The notes: generated by a model not told the origin, from the letters alone. A stretch of 30,061 nucleotides of DNA from Sphaeroforma sirkka (GCA_001586965.3 LUCW03001023.1:27501-57561), one strand, 5' to 3'. Shown: positions 11,101 to 24,326, counted from the first letter of the stretch. Translations and numbers: made by a program.

Positions 11101-14100
11101 TTACAGCGACAGCGCAAAGTGTACTGTTTGGGGCGGTTGAGCGCTGGTTGGTGTTCGGTGTATGTGACTCGCACATACACTCGGGGGGGGAAACACTCGC
11201 AGCGAATGGACCCAAGCACTCACGCCGATGCAGGTGCAGAGGAAGGCGGGGATGAGGGATTTGAGGGGTGTACTGGTTCTGGGTTCGAGGTTGGGGGCCT
11301 TCCGATGTGTGTGATACGTGCGCTAAACGAACGATGCAGAGACGCCCTCGACAGAAGGGCGTGCGGTTTTGCATGCGACTGTGGCTGCGAATATGTACGC
11401 GACTACAAAAGTAAACATAAGTGCAGAAGTATGACTCAGCACAGTGGCAAGGTTTTACTTGATCGTGGAGATGTAGCCGCGTGTATTATGACTAGCGATG
11501 CACAGTGTCTGGCGACAGAGTCTTCTGCGCCAAACACCTTGCTAGTTGAATGCAGCAGTAGTAAGGAAGGGGAATATAAGGGTGAAACTATCGTTTGTAT
11601 GCGAAGTGTGCATCCATTCGACCCGAAGTGGGTCGAGTGCCTTGTTCGATACGCGGTTCAAAGCTGCTGTATGATCCGACACTATTCAGAGGAGAACCAC
11701 GAGGGCGGTATTAATATCAGGTACAATACACCAGGGGACAAATCAAAATCGTCCGAATCGAAAGCGAATTGTTCTGATTCGAAACTGGAATGGCCCAACT
11801 CCCAGGAGCCTCTCTCTGGGCGCACAGCTGAATGTATGGGCCACAGTCGTACGTGCGATGTATGTGACGGCTCGCATGCTATATGGGCGAATTTCTTGTC
11901 TAAGCTGTTAAGATCGTCGTCTCTAGATTGCACTGTCACCACGCCTTATGCACATATCAATACACACTCTGAACATGCACACACGAACGCGCTATTAGAT
12001 CTTAACCCGCTGCAGGCAATACTTGTGCGTGCCATAAGCGACGGCATAGCGTATGGTGAGCACCTGAGTGACTCACCCGGGTGTGACCGATTGATCCCTG
12101 TTGTGGAAGGCGCTGACTACAACAACAACCGTTACACTGTTGTGCACTCCGAGCGCATCCACATCCAAGACACGCCCCCAGCAATGGCAGTATCGGAACA
12201 TCGCACTGAAGCGGTCGTTGGCTTAGATGGAACGTTGCCAAATGGTGCGTACATACATACTGGAACACGGGGGAAAGAAGTGCATGCCACAACTTTAGGA
12301 GACTCTCGTGGGTGTGTAAGGAAAGGGCTCAGTGGTGTGTCTGATATCGCCAGCGGGCCCAAAGTGGTTGAGCTATCAGCCGACGAAGACAGTGGAGAAG
12401 GAGTATTGGAATATAGCGCAATAACAGCACCCGCGAAACTATCCCAAGGACAATCGTCGGGATCAAACCTGACTGTGGGTGTGGGTGGTGTGAGGGGCTT
12501 GAGCAAAGCGCAGACGCCGGTTGAAAGGTGGGGGTGGGACGGTACGGCTGTTTGGAGTGTCCTGCTGAGTGCTCGAGACGGGTGCGAGACAACTTGCACA
12601 TACGCGCGCGCAAGTCCAAGCACCAACACATGCCCTTTTAAATCAGCTAGCGTCAAATGTAAGGCAACAGAAAAGAGTATGCACACACCTACAAGGCAAG
12701 GCGCGAACTTGTGTACTTGCAATATAGCCCGAGCGCACACAACGTCGGTGTACGAAGTGGTACTGAGGGCGGTGTGTCGGCATGTTGTGGGTGCATGGAA
12801 ACATAGTGTGGGCCCAGAGTCTTCTGAAACAGACGCAGTGGGAGGTAGTGGAGTCAAGCAGCCAGTTGAAGTGAAGCATGATTGGGCGAGAAACATTGAG
12901 CGTAGCTTATACCAGACTCACAGAACCGTACGCAGAACGCCGGGATGTGAGTCACGTGCACAAGTATATGGTGTATCTGTGAGGCCAAGGTGGGCTGGGT
13001 GTATTGCTCCGAGTGCACACACAGGGACACAGGTGGTCCCACATGCGGGGTATTTTGAAACTCTGCTGTACCGAATTATGAGCCCAGGTCACTTCTTGCT
13101 ACATCACTGTAATTTGAATGCGAATGACTGTAGGTGCAACTGCGAGACACCCCACGGGCTGGGAGTAAGCCCTACAGGCTTGTCTGTATCTGACAGTATA
13201 GGTTTGAGAAGCGGTACCGGGAAGAGAGGCAGTAGGGCATACGCTGGATTATTGCAAGCTGGTGAGGGGGTGTCGCTATCTCCTAACGAAATAGTTACGA
13301 CTCGTGATGAGTCTTCTGAGTACGAAGTGCCTTTGGGTATATTCATGGAAGAGGTGGTGCACCTAGCACAGGAAAAACCGGACCACAATGCACCCACCGT
13401 GATGTTACGGGCTATCGGGGCAATTATCTCCAGCCACCTCACAGGAGATGATCACAACACATCAACCCTGAACCACTCAACAAATGCGACGAGAGTCCCG
13501 GCGGCGCATCGAGTTCGCATGGATGCCATTTGTACCACAGTGTTACAAACTCTACTACGGTACACGGGCCAGAGTCTGAGAGCGGCTGTATCTACGGTCA
13601 AAACAGAGTATACAGACAAGGCTACCACTAAGACGAATACGAACGGTGAAGCATTCAAGAAGCTATTGAGTCAACAAGAAAAAGAGGAGGATGGGTTGTT
13701 CACCCGGTTATCCCCGCTGCTGCTACTGCGCTGCCTTCCCGTGTGCACGTTCCGCGAGCGCGTAACAGAGAAGCCCTTCTCTTCGTGCGCGAACGACCAA
13801 ACAAGGCTTACACACCCACCTGGGCCAATCCAAGGAGATAGCTCTTGTGATTCGGTACCAGCCACACATGCTGAGCGATCAGAGAGTTTGGCAGGCGCAC
13901 GGGACAGCACCGAGCGCTCTGTTAGCGATACGATGCGCGATCTCATGATGCAATACATTGAGAATACGTCAGAATACATTGAGACGCGCAAGGTGGCCGC
14001 TGAGCTGCTATCGCGCCTGTGCCCAGAGCGAGGCGTATGCGAGAGCCTGGAGACCGTTGCCAAGCTGATAGGCGAGTACGAGGGGACCGTTGCTACTCTG

Positions 14101-16044
14101 TTGGGAAGCAAAGCAGAGTCGCACGTGCAAGTAGAGAAGGATACTTTCACATCTACAACTGGGGTGCCAGACAATCAAGCAGTGGGCGGAGCGAACGCAC
14201 GAGCTGGGTCACGACGTCTGTACGATGGACTGGTGACCTCTAAATTGCTGATATACACCTGCAATTTGGCGATAGTCCGGATTTTGAAAACCGGTACGAG
14301 GTCCGATCCTGATCCGAAACCTCACGAGAGCAGCAACCCGAATCACTTGCATGACGCGTCTATCTGTCATCATAGCACCAACAGCCAGTATCTGCCTTTT
14401 GCTATATTTCGCGCTGCTGCGAAGGTGTTCTCTGCTGCGTGTCCTTGCTCAGAGTGTCTACCAGTTGAGTCTATCAGGGGCACGAGTATACAGAATGAGC
14501 GGCTGCGGCTATATGTAGATCGAGAGTACGGCGACGGATCTGCGAAAAGAAACGGCCGACGCCCTGCGAAAACTTAAGTTGGGTGTATCCGATCTGTTGG
14601 GAATCAGCATACTTGCGCTGTCTGAGACCAAGGTGGTACACGAACACATAGCCCCGGCCCTATTAACAAAGCAACGCTTGCCCTCGGATATTTCAGCCGA
14701 ATCTCAAACTCAGGAGAACCCACTAAGCAAAGTGAATACAACGCCAGAACCATTACTTGGTACACGCAAGACTTCCAATTCATCGGTGGAGCCACATACA
14801 GACTGCTGTGCTTCTAGTGACAGTCTCTGCGAATCTGCAGATATGGTCCAGTGGGTGATCGCAGCCGTAGCATCTCCCGCCGCACGCGTAAGTAAACGCC
14901 ACAATCTCACCAGCAGAGAAGATATTTGCTGGGACCGACGGCGCGGCAAGTTCAATGAGGAAGACAGAAGCCCACAGTCAGGCCCAGATGGTGACATGAC
15001 CGAGCATGCGGACAGTGGTGGGGATATGGACACGTGTGCACCGTGGCTGATCTTTGCGCTGGGATGTGCGCTGCGTTTGGCAGTAGACAAAGGGTTGTTC
15101 GAGCACGCCAGCACCCGCCAGCATACGTTTGAGAGGGTGTGGGCAGAGGCGAAGCCCTTCCTACTCAGCACCATCTCCGGTTCTGCGGTCTCGAATTCAG
15201 GTGACGCTTTGCAATACATGCATGCCGATGTGGGTGACACTCCAGCTCGCTCGGATCCGCAGAGCACGCTATTGCACACGATAACGGCACAGTCTGTGCT
15301 GAAATCGGTAGCAGAGACGCACTACCGCGAAATGACCGACGTAGCACGGGCCAGGCATCACCGGACGGGTTACCTGCAAGTCCCTGATATGTGTGATATT
15401 CTCCGAATCTGTATACTTGTCTTGCATGCACCTCCGCACACCAAGCTGAGCGCAACAGCTATGTCCTCAGCACAAACCGACCTGCAAAATAGCGCAATAC
15501 AACGCAGTCAATCAGTTACCATGGCTACGCGCCAAGAGCGGGAGCGTTTGCAGGGGTGGCGGCCACACACTGGGATATTCTCAGCGTGACGATACCTGTA
15601 CTGCGGTCGCTTTCGGTGGCGAGAACCCGCCGACAGTTTAACGCTTCATCCCCACCACTGGAAGCGCTGCGAGAATACCTGGAGAGACTGATTGGTGTGG
15701 AACCGGATCCTCATGTATGTGCAGATGCACGTATACGATGTATCAGCCTGTGGCACACAAAAGGTGGTCCGAGCTACACTGGCAATAAGGAAGAAGACGA
15801 TGCCATGAATGACTCAGAGAATGCAGGTAAATTGCTTGAAGTGGATGCAGATAAAGGGGTGATAGAGACTACGAGACGACGACGTGTTCTGTACGAGTGG
15901 ATAGATAGTGTGTCGTTAGTACCGTCGGAGATGCTGCGCTCGTGCGAGCAGTTAGGCGGCGGGTGGGGTGAGTTGTATGTGGTGAGACCTTCCCTGGTGT
16001 TTGCAGCTATGATGAATCTTAAGGCACTGCATGGCTTATTGTAG
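5104..16044 (+). CDS. Very large unidentified helical-repeat (HEAT/ARM-like) protein, about twelve exons, 5' end unresolved
   Basis: Proposed exons: about 5104-5287, 6278-6367, 6462-6643, 7191-7299, 7984-8082, 8379-8674, 9525-about 9950, about 10044-10166, 10656-11157, 11234-14424, 14519-15410, 15554-16044 (TAG). Each recognised junction is GT-AG and the phases fit; together they give about 2,190 codons. No ATG lies in frame in the first exon, so the start is further upstream. Predicted segments are mostly amphipathic helices, for example NLSSHLLVILNFLRED, FDQFVQDVISRDLTIPLVDR, LYLGILEICRRFAEARN, RLPSQLIRFLIKDAARLLG, FTRLSPLLLLRCLPV and TRKVAAELLSRLCPERG. Acidic or Ser/Thr/Cys/His-rich spacers separate them, notably EDEYEIDSDSDRN (around 8.4 kb) and much of 11.25-13 kb. 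No catalytic motif, signal peptide or membrane segment is evident. The size and solenoid character resemble large scaffold proteins, but comparison from memory with FANCI, FANCD2, FANCA, INTS1, ECM29 and TBCD gave no convincing match. The junction near 9950-10044 is the least certain. Confidence 0.6.
10515..10530. other. Small stem-loop in an intron of the large gene
   Basis: GAGGGC, loop TTCT, GCCCTC: a perfect 6-bp stem with a 4-nt loop, inside the intron 10167-10655. The rest of that intron shows no coding exon that I can support. The hairpin could be part of a degraded transposon end or be chance. Confidence 0.3.
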
Positions 16045-17045
16045 CAGCGTGCATTGTACTGATCACTGTGCTGTGTATTGTGTACATATTGGTCGGCGCA
16101 ATTATAGCGCAGCGACAGATTGACACATTGAAAGAGCCAATCTTTCAGAGACAATCACCACTTTGTGACATGTAGGTACGACCAACGAGATCATGTAGTT
16201 GTTCTCGCCAGCACAAGTATCAAATGGTGCAAGGTGGAAATTGCAAGGAAATGAGATATATAACTTGTCAACCTGTCTTGGTGCGAGTATTTGTTCATCA
16301 AAGAATAATGTTAAAATCAAATTTCAGCACGAGAGTGAATGTGCTCGCACAGAATGTGCTGGCAAACCAATAATAACATTATGATGGATAACAACGAAGG
16401 ATGGGATTTCTTTCTAAGGGTCTGTTCATCGTATTGTATTTGTATCTAGATCTCGTTGTGCTGCAGCATAGCATTTGATAGTTCAATAGTAGATCAATGG
16501 CTACGAATAAAGTATTTTTTAACCCGAGATGGTTGGGGGCAGAATAGAGCATACGGTCCACGGGGCGATGACGGCGCTACTTCGGAGTTCGATTCGCCTG
16601 TTAAAACTCGAACATAGCTAGGAGCGCATGCTTACGTAAAGCAGGAGACGTTAGCGGTTATGTATACGAAAGTGAACTCCTTTATATACGAAAGTAGATG
16701 CCACTGCAGCTAATTGGCAGACAGTAGTTGTGAACCCAACTGATGCACAAGCAAACGATGAGCGTATGCACACACGAGTAGCACATGTTCAAGTGATGAT
16801 TCACCGAGTGGTACATACGATAGCGACTACAAGCTGCGCGAGCGCTGTAGAGCACTACTAGCGTGGTATTGATGATGGCTGCTATTCCAGTGCAAGGGAA
16901 ACTAGATATATATCGCTTGTAACTGCCCAGGCAACTGTCAAATCACATATTCTTGCACTTCAATATAGAGATGACTGTTCAATACACAAAGCGAAACAAA
17001 GCGAAACAAATTTTCTGCGTGTGCCTTCTGATGCGTATAGATGAC
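16045..17045. other. 3' flank of the large gene; no gene seen
   Basis: No convincing coding exon. The only canonical polyadenylation hexamer on the plus strand that I noted is AATAAA at 16506-16511, about 460 bp after the stop codon, so the transcript may end near 16.5 kb. A sequence near 16581-16595 (AGTTCGATTCG) resembles a tRNA B-box but has no foldable tRNA around it. Confidence 0.35.
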
Positions 17046-17276
17046 TGGGTGTGTTGGGACATGTGCATGTACGCCTGTATGTGCCGTGACATGTGTATGT
17101 GTGGCTGTGTGTGCCTTGAAATATGTATGGCTGTGTGTGCCGTGAGATTGTATGTAAGACCGCATGTGCCGTCTGATTTGTGTTTGACTACGCGTGCCGT
17201 GACATGTGTATGTATGGCTGTGCGTGTCTCGAAATATGTATGTATGACTGCGTGTGCCGTGCCATATGTATGACTG
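17046..17276. repeat. Degenerate minisatellite, unit about 26-30 bp
   Basis: About eight imperfect units share the pattern TGTGTGCCGTGACATGTG followed by TATGTATGGC or TATGACTG-like ends. Because the unit length drifts and lacks stops, open frames of 106 and 110 codons cross it on both strands. These are repeat translations, rich in Cys/Val/Met or His/Thr, and not genes. Confidence 0.75.
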
Positions 17277-17320
17277 CTAGAATACATTACATAGTGTCTC
17301 GTTGACCACATATGACCATA

Positions 17321-17336
17321 AGCCTTTTAAAAGGCT
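17321..17336. other. 16-bp perfect palindrome
   Basis: AGCCTTTTAAAAGGCT reads the same on both strands. It lies about 45 bp right of the minisatellite in a gene-free stretch. No function is evident. Confidence 0.4.
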
Positions 17337-17814
17337 ATCCGCTACTATTGTTATTATAACGATCAGTGGTTTGGCTGTGCGTATACTAGCCGCATACAAG
17401 TCTTTAGGTTGTTGCGTGTATATCCATGCTGCTGCTGCATACTTTCGTTATTGATAATCTACTCTTACTTTGTATGTATGTATGATGGTGGGAGATACGT
17501 TCTATATTGTTGTTTCTATATGTGGGAATCATAGATGAATAGGATATTCTTCTAGTTGTATATTGTTGGATCTGGATTGGGCGGCCGACAATGGGATGTT
17601 CATGAACTATATGTATCGTGAGCTGGAATGAATGTTGATCTGTTGTAGGCCACACAGACGCGAAATGTGTGTAGTATTGTCGTGGATAAAAGTACATCTG
17701 GTGTAAATAGGCGAAGTAATGAATACGAATAGTCTATGTACGTACTGAGGTGGCTTTTAGTGAAATACAAAGGCTGCTCGCACACTACGTTTTATATTCC
17801 TTAGCCAAAATTCG
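17337..17814. other. Gene-free spacer left of the duplication
   Basis: Only short open frames without splice or promoter context are present, and nothing resembling a known protein. An open stretch at about 17,750-17,940 enters the left arm of the duplicated segment. Its reading frame is not kept in the other copy, so I do not call it a gene. Confidence 0.3.
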
Positions 17815-17920
17815 ACGCTGCTGCACACCAAACGATGACGCTTTATTTAAACGAAGTACATGTATGGCCACCCCAAGATCAAATTGGTTTGAAGGGGCCA
17901 TTGGTGAATGTATTCAATCA
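17815..17920. repeat. Left arm of segmental duplication, copy 1
   Basis: This stretch aligns with about 20,848-20,957. Shared landmarks are a CACCAA..CGATGACG / CACCAACGCTGACG stretch, TTTATTTAAAC / TCATTTACAC, a G-rich GAAGGGGCC / GAGGGGGGT stretch and a shared GGTG-ATGT-CAATC end. Small insertions and deletions break the frame between copies, so the similarity is at the DNA level and the segment is probably non-coding or decayed. Confidence 0.55.
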
Positions 17921-18042
17921 CATCGAGCACTGCGAAGGTAATGCCAGTGTGCGTGTAGTGGGAATGTCCCAGAAATAGTATAGTATGCCAGTAAGAATGA
18001 AGACATCAATGATACACAGATATAGATATGTACGAATGTACG

Positions 18043-18177
<135 letters not shown>

Positions 18178-18290
18178 AAGTAGTAGTAATAGTAGCATTA
18201 GTATAGCATGATGATGTACTAGCAAACTTACTTAGACCCTACATAGCACACTTTAAGACATTGCACAGAACGTTTAAGCTGCGTTTTATT

Positions 18291-18720
18291 ATGAATTCAG
18301 ATCGAGGGCTGGGTGATTTCGTGAAGATCATCGCTTCTAATTGATGTGCATCCATGTGCCAGGAAGCAATTTCATATCATAGAAGAACGTGCCAAGTATA
18401 AACACTAATTTATATCGTCGAAAAACACCTCGTACCATACCAGACTTTGAGAGAATGCTCAACATTGCAGACTTATCTCTTTATCATAACTACTGTAAGA
18501 GGTGAAATCGTTTTAGTGTGCTGCTTTGTCCAATAATCAGCGTGAACTCTCCTTGACCTTACACTTGTGGCAGAGCACATTCCTTAGTTGTATTGTGATA
18601 GCCCTATTATAGTGCTACACCATGGATGACCTATGTTTACATTGCAGCTCGGTGTATTTTTTATAACAGCAATCGTATTTGACGCAACAATGAAAACTCA
18701 GAAAAGCTATACAGTGACTC
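18291..18720. repeat. Middle block of segmental duplication, copy 1
   Basis: This stretch aligns with about 21,213-21,645. Shared landmarks are GAATTC then TCGAGGG..GGTGATTT, ATCGC, TCCATGTGCCA, CCAATAAT, CCTTGACC, GGCAGA, TGATAGCC-TATTA and AATCGT-TT. It lies downstream of the secreted-protein gene. No frame is open in both copies, so it behaves as decayed or non-coding sequence. The remaining 18,721-18,975 holds the 3' flank of the gene and nothing else that I can support. Confidence 0.6.
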
Positions 18721-18930
18721 GTTGAGTATACCGTTTTGCCTATGGCAACCATGAGCGAAGCGACATGGAAAATAAGTTCATTGTCGATCAATTGTAGTGT
18801 ATCAATATTAAAGAATTCGTCACACATTTGGATGCATATTTTTTATTTTTCACGCTCAACTACATCGGTCCACCTATTGGTAAACATCTATTATTAAATA
18901 GTTAATGGACCGAAGAAAGTCGCAGCAAAG

Positions 18931-18965
18931 TTTAATTGGTATATCGTCTCTTGCCTATCTTGTAC
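18931..18965 (-). terminator. Shared 3' end motif and polyadenylation signal, copy 1
   Basis: Read on the minus strand, GATAGGCAAGA, an ATATA stretch and AATTAAA follow the stop codon. The second gene has the same arrangement. AATTAAA (18,937-18,931) lies about 40 nt after the stop and is a likely variant poly(A) signal. Confidence 0.5.
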
Positions 18966-18975
18966 CGATACGAGT

Positions 18976-19341
18976 CTATACGCACGAGAGCTCAAGGGCT
19001 GCACTCATGCCGTCGGTAACCTCGTCAGAGGTGCACTCAGCGCCTTGTTCAAGAGGGTAGACACCGGCACCTGGGGTGCACTCAGCGTCGTCGATCCAGA
19101 TATCAGCTGTGTAGATACCTCCCTCACATGTAGCTGATGTGTAGTAAGATTTCGAACCTTTTTTATAGAACTGAAAGCAACTGCCGTCGACTGGTGTTGT
19201 AAAATCGAGAAGAGCCAATCCGGAGCACTCTGTTCCGAGATATGCCTCGGCCTGGACCTCGGCGCAGCATTCGTCCTGACGACGGCCCATGGCGGCAGCA
19301 GTGGCTGCGAGCACAGCGATGGTTGCAGCGGCGAACTTCAT
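18976..19341 (-). CDS. Small secreted eight-cysteine protein, paralogue A
   Basis: A single-exon gene of 121 codons starting at ATG 19,341 and ending at TAG 18,976. Residues 1-17 form a typical signal peptide (MKFAAATIAVLAATAAA), followed by MGRRQ, where the RR could be a dibasic processing site. The mature part is acidic, about 100 residues, with eight cysteines including a CC pair, and ends in AALELSCV. That cysteine count would allow four disulfides. It is about four fifths identical to the gene at 24,371-24,745, with all eight cysteines conserved, which argues that both copies are functional. I do not recognise the family. The N-terminus points to export, so an extracellular or cell-wall-associated role is inferred. 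A TATA-like box lies about 75 nt upstream and a poly(A) signal follows the stop. Confidence 0.85.
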   Translation of the reverse strand: MKFAAATIAVLAATAAAMGRRQDECCAEVQAEAYLGTECSGLALLDFTTPVDGSCFQFYKKGSKSYYTSATCEGGIYTADIWIDDAECTPGAGVYPLEQGAECTSDEVTDGMSAALELSCV

Positions 19342-19380
19342 TGTCGTTGGTAGTAGATATTTTCTTTTAGTTTAGGATAA

Positions 19381-19429
19381 GAAAGTGTCAATCTGATGAT
19401 GTTTACCAGTTAACTTATATGAGCTACAG
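19381..19429 (-). promoter_or_regulatory. Conserved 49-bp promoter block with TATA-like box, paralogue A
   Basis: The block aligns without gaps to 24,789-24,837 (40 of 49 positions identical). On the minus strand it contains CTGTA, a TATAAGTT box, CTGGTAA and then AGATTGACACTTTC, and ends 39 nt before the ATG. Its position and conservation fit a core promoter with an initiator-like element near the conserved GACACTTTC. Confidence 0.6.
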
Positions 19430-19441
19430 CCCTTCATAGAT

Positions 19442-19869
19442 CAGGATTTGGACAAACATTGATTGTACCTTTATTGACCAGCGGCGCTGGTGTAGTGGTG
19501 GGGAAGAAAGTCATGAAACGGGAAATAATTAGTCCCTGCTTTGAGTATTTTCTCCTTCTTAGTTTTACTTCATTAGGTTTGTTCTTAATAAAACTGGTAT
19601 CCAATGGAAAAGATAGCCAGGATACTGTATTAGTGCATATAGATTTCAACTTGCTGATGAATTGGTCTGCTGCATTGTGCAAACTTGAATTGCTTTATTG
19701 GTTTGAGCACTACTTCCGTCTCCGTTTGAAATTTTCCTTTTAGGATTCTTCTTTTTTGAAACTGGTTTCCGACTGGGTTGGTATATATTTATCACTTTCT
19801 GAGGTCGTGAAATGACCTTAGACCTAAAAAAAAGGGCTATGTATGTAACATACGCAAAATTAAATCATC
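19442..19869. other. Upstream spacer of paralogue A
   Basis: No gene supported. GGTGTAGTGG near 19,488-19,500 resembles a tRNA or SINE A-box, but there is no B-box or cloverleaf. Open frames of 82 and 94 codons on opposite strands lack any recognisable feature. Confidence 0.3.
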
Positions 19870-20400
19870 CTTTCCCTCCGAGACCAGATTTTCCCGAGAG
19901 GCCCCAGCACCCAGGGGCCAGTCGGCAGTCTCCCAGAGGCCCAGAGTCCCAGATTCCAGAAACCCAGGCCCCTTGACTCCAGAGTCCCAGTCATCAGAGC
20001 CGAGGGCCCCAGAGGGACATCAAGATGGAGAATTGCCATTGGGGATTGGAGAAGAGTGAAGACACTCGAGACTCGGGGTTTGGGAGAACCTGAGAGAAAA
20101 AATTGCTACTGTACCATTAGACACACCCACTCGCTTGAGTCCATCAAATCTCAAATGACTCGAATCTGAAATCTGGCGAGTGGAGACAGAAATCTTCAGG
20201 CCTCAGCCAACATTGACATTCCTGGCGCGTCAATGACAATCCTTTTGGTCTCTAATCTCTTCCCTATGTGACTATGTCCTGAGCCTTGGGGTGTCTGCAC
20301 TCCGGGGCTATATGAGCCCTCAGCTTTGGGCCCTCATACCTCGAGGCTCAGCCTCGGGAATAGAGGCTCGAGAGTCGAGGCCCTCGGTCTTGACCTATGC
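19870..20400. repeat. GC-rich decayed short-repeat block
   Basis: In an otherwise AT-rich spacer this block is rich in repeated CCCAGAG, AGTCCCAG, GGCCC and CTCGAGGC words. It contains small inverted repeats such as GAGGCTCAGCCTC (around 20,343). No long open frame is present. It looks like an eroded simple repeat or a mobile-element fragment. A shorter GC-rich patch with related words (GGCTCGAGGCCCC) occurs at 25,155-25,380. Confidence 0.45.
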
Positions 20401-20847
20401 GGATTTGCCCAATCAATTTAATTGATACATGTAAAATGTCGATAAAATTTGTATTTACTCCGCATCAATTTTTGTTTTTTGTTATTACTATATTAGGTTC
20501 GGAATTCGTCCGTTTATATAAAGACAGTCTGAGTCTTGTGTTTTTATTTTTTCCACAGTTTTTCTTCTTGTAAATGGCAATGTATTTTTATTTTTATTTA
20601 CTATTTATTGTAATATGTGAAAATGCGTAATTGGCCTATATAAAATGAAGTTGGTATGACAAGTACCGAACATGAAGAGCCGACTAAAAAAAAAACCATA
20701 AACTTCAAATGCGGCTGCTTGCGCGAAACCCTAAACCGATATTCTGCTACAAGAAATGTGGTATGTATTCGAAAACTGTTTCCAGAGTGTTTGATAGTAT
20801 AAGTCTAGTCCAGTCAGGCAAATCGATCGCTTTGCTGTCGTGTGCAC
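20401..20847. other. AT-rich spacer
   Basis: T-rich stretches and A-runs, with no supported gene. A 128-codon open frame starting at ATG 20,709 runs into the left arm of duplication copy 2. Its frame is not conserved in copy 1 and it has no recognisable domain, so I leave it uncalled. Confidence 0.3.
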
Positions 20848-20957
20848 AGCGATGCGTCTGTACACCAACGCTGACGATTCATTTACACAACGGAAAAGAA
20901 CGGCAGCCTATGGAACAACTTGGGTTGGAGGGGGGTATAGGTGGATGTGCTCAATCG
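20848..20957. repeat. Left arm of segmental duplication, copy 2
   Basis: Counterpart of 17,815-17,920, recognised by the same ordered landmarks. Together with the middle block and the secreted-protein gene it shows that one unit of at least about 1.6 kb was duplicated in direct orientation. Confidence 0.55.
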
Positions 20958-21163
20958 CAAGGAATACAGCATGTAACCCCAGGTATAGTATATGTACGTG
21001 AAAAAAGCGTTTATGAGTTGGTTAAAGTCTGTATGGCTGTAGAGAAATTTATAACGTATCGATGTATTAGATGTATAGATGTATATATGTATTAATGCAT
21101 ATATGTATTAAAACCTTATTAGTATAGGGTGATAACGTGCTTGTACACTTACCTCAATAGCAG

Positions 21164-21207
21164 ACAGCACTTCTAAGATGTGTTTACAGCACTTCTAAGA
21201 TGTGTTT
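21164..21207. repeat. Perfect 22-bp tandem duplication
   Basis: Two adjacent identical copies of a 22-bp unit beginning ACAGCACTTCTAAGATG, just left of the middle block of copy 2. This is a recent local duplication with no evident function. Confidence 0.9.
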
Positions 21208-21212
21208 GATCG

Positions 21213-21645
21213 TGAATTCGTGTCGAGGGTTAGGTGATTTGGTTAGATTATCGCATATAGTTGTACTGTGTCCATGTGCCATAAAAGGCAGTTTTATACA
21301 TCGCCGTATATGTCATATATTCATTTTTTTCCGTCGCCAACCACATGATTTTGTTTGTGACACGCGTATATCGAAGTGACTCAAATACTCTGGCCGTACT
21401 GACCATCAAAGGATCGATCGACATTGTCTCATATAAAATATCGGCAATACTGCAAGAGATAATATGTGTTCGCACGTGTACACAATTTTACCCAATAATT
21501 GCGAAAGCTAACCTTGACCATGACTTTGGGCAGAATTTACTTTTGTTCTCTTTTGATAGCCTTATTACGTCGTGATATAGCCTATATTGAAAACAATCGT
21601 GTTCAATGCATTGGAATAAAACTGTTCCTGAAAAGCATAGACTAC
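21213..21645. repeat. Middle block of segmental duplication, copy 2
   Basis: Counterpart of 18,291-18,720, with the same order of short identical words separated by substitutions and small indels. The minus-strand open frame 21,790-21,488 that crosses it has stops in copy 1. Between 21,646 and 22,023 only AT-rich sequence with A-runs is seen. Confidence 0.6.
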
Positions 21646-22020
21646 AAATAGAACAAGCCAACCTGCAAACAGCCTTTTGCAACTGATGACGATAAATCAA
21701 TTCTTTAGTTTGAATTGCACAAGTATAGCAGCGAACTGAATTTGTAATCAGTACTGTCCAAGGTACAATTCCTATTTCCTGACCAACCAAAATACAATTC
21801 TTCCTCCTGAACCAAGCGAGAAATATGTCCGATGAATCTATCTTGTGTATATATTGGAGAAAAAAAAACTACGAGAAAAGCAGCTTTCTAAATAACTGAA
21901 CACTAAAAGTTTCCGAATATCATTGCACTGTTGAAACAAAACTTTTTTTTGCAGCTATGTATTCACAAAACTTTTCAAGTTAATAAACAACAATACCAAA
22001 AAACACAAGAATTTCTTTTA

Positions 22021-24228
<2,208 letters not shown>

Positions 24229-24326
24229 TGCTTCAAATTGAGTATATAGGTGCCACTTATATGTGTTTTTTGAATATTTTGATTCAAATCTCCGCGCCAT
24301 AGTAATTCACCAGTATGAGCAATTAT

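Noticed and set aside
10464..11374. Minus-strand open frames of 114 and 189 codons
   Set aside because: They overlap the plus-strand exon beginning at 10,656, which continues the phase-consistent exon chain and carries the helix-rich sequence.
12132..12896. 254-codon minus-strand open frame
   Set aside because: It lies antisense to the long coding exon 11,234-14,424, begins without a credible start context and shows no family motif; a shadow frame.
16560..16610. tRNA-like B-box AGTTCGATTCG
   Set aside because: The flanking bases do not form a T-stem or acceptor stem and no A-box is at a suitable distance.
19480..19560. tRNA/SINE-like A-box GGTGTAGTGG
   Set aside because: No B-box and no cloverleaf could be folded; chance similarity is likelier.
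20709..21095. 128-codon plus-strand open frame with an ATG start
   Set aside because: It crosses the duplicated left arm, where the other copy has frame-breaking indels, and it ends in TA/TG-rich repeat sequence.
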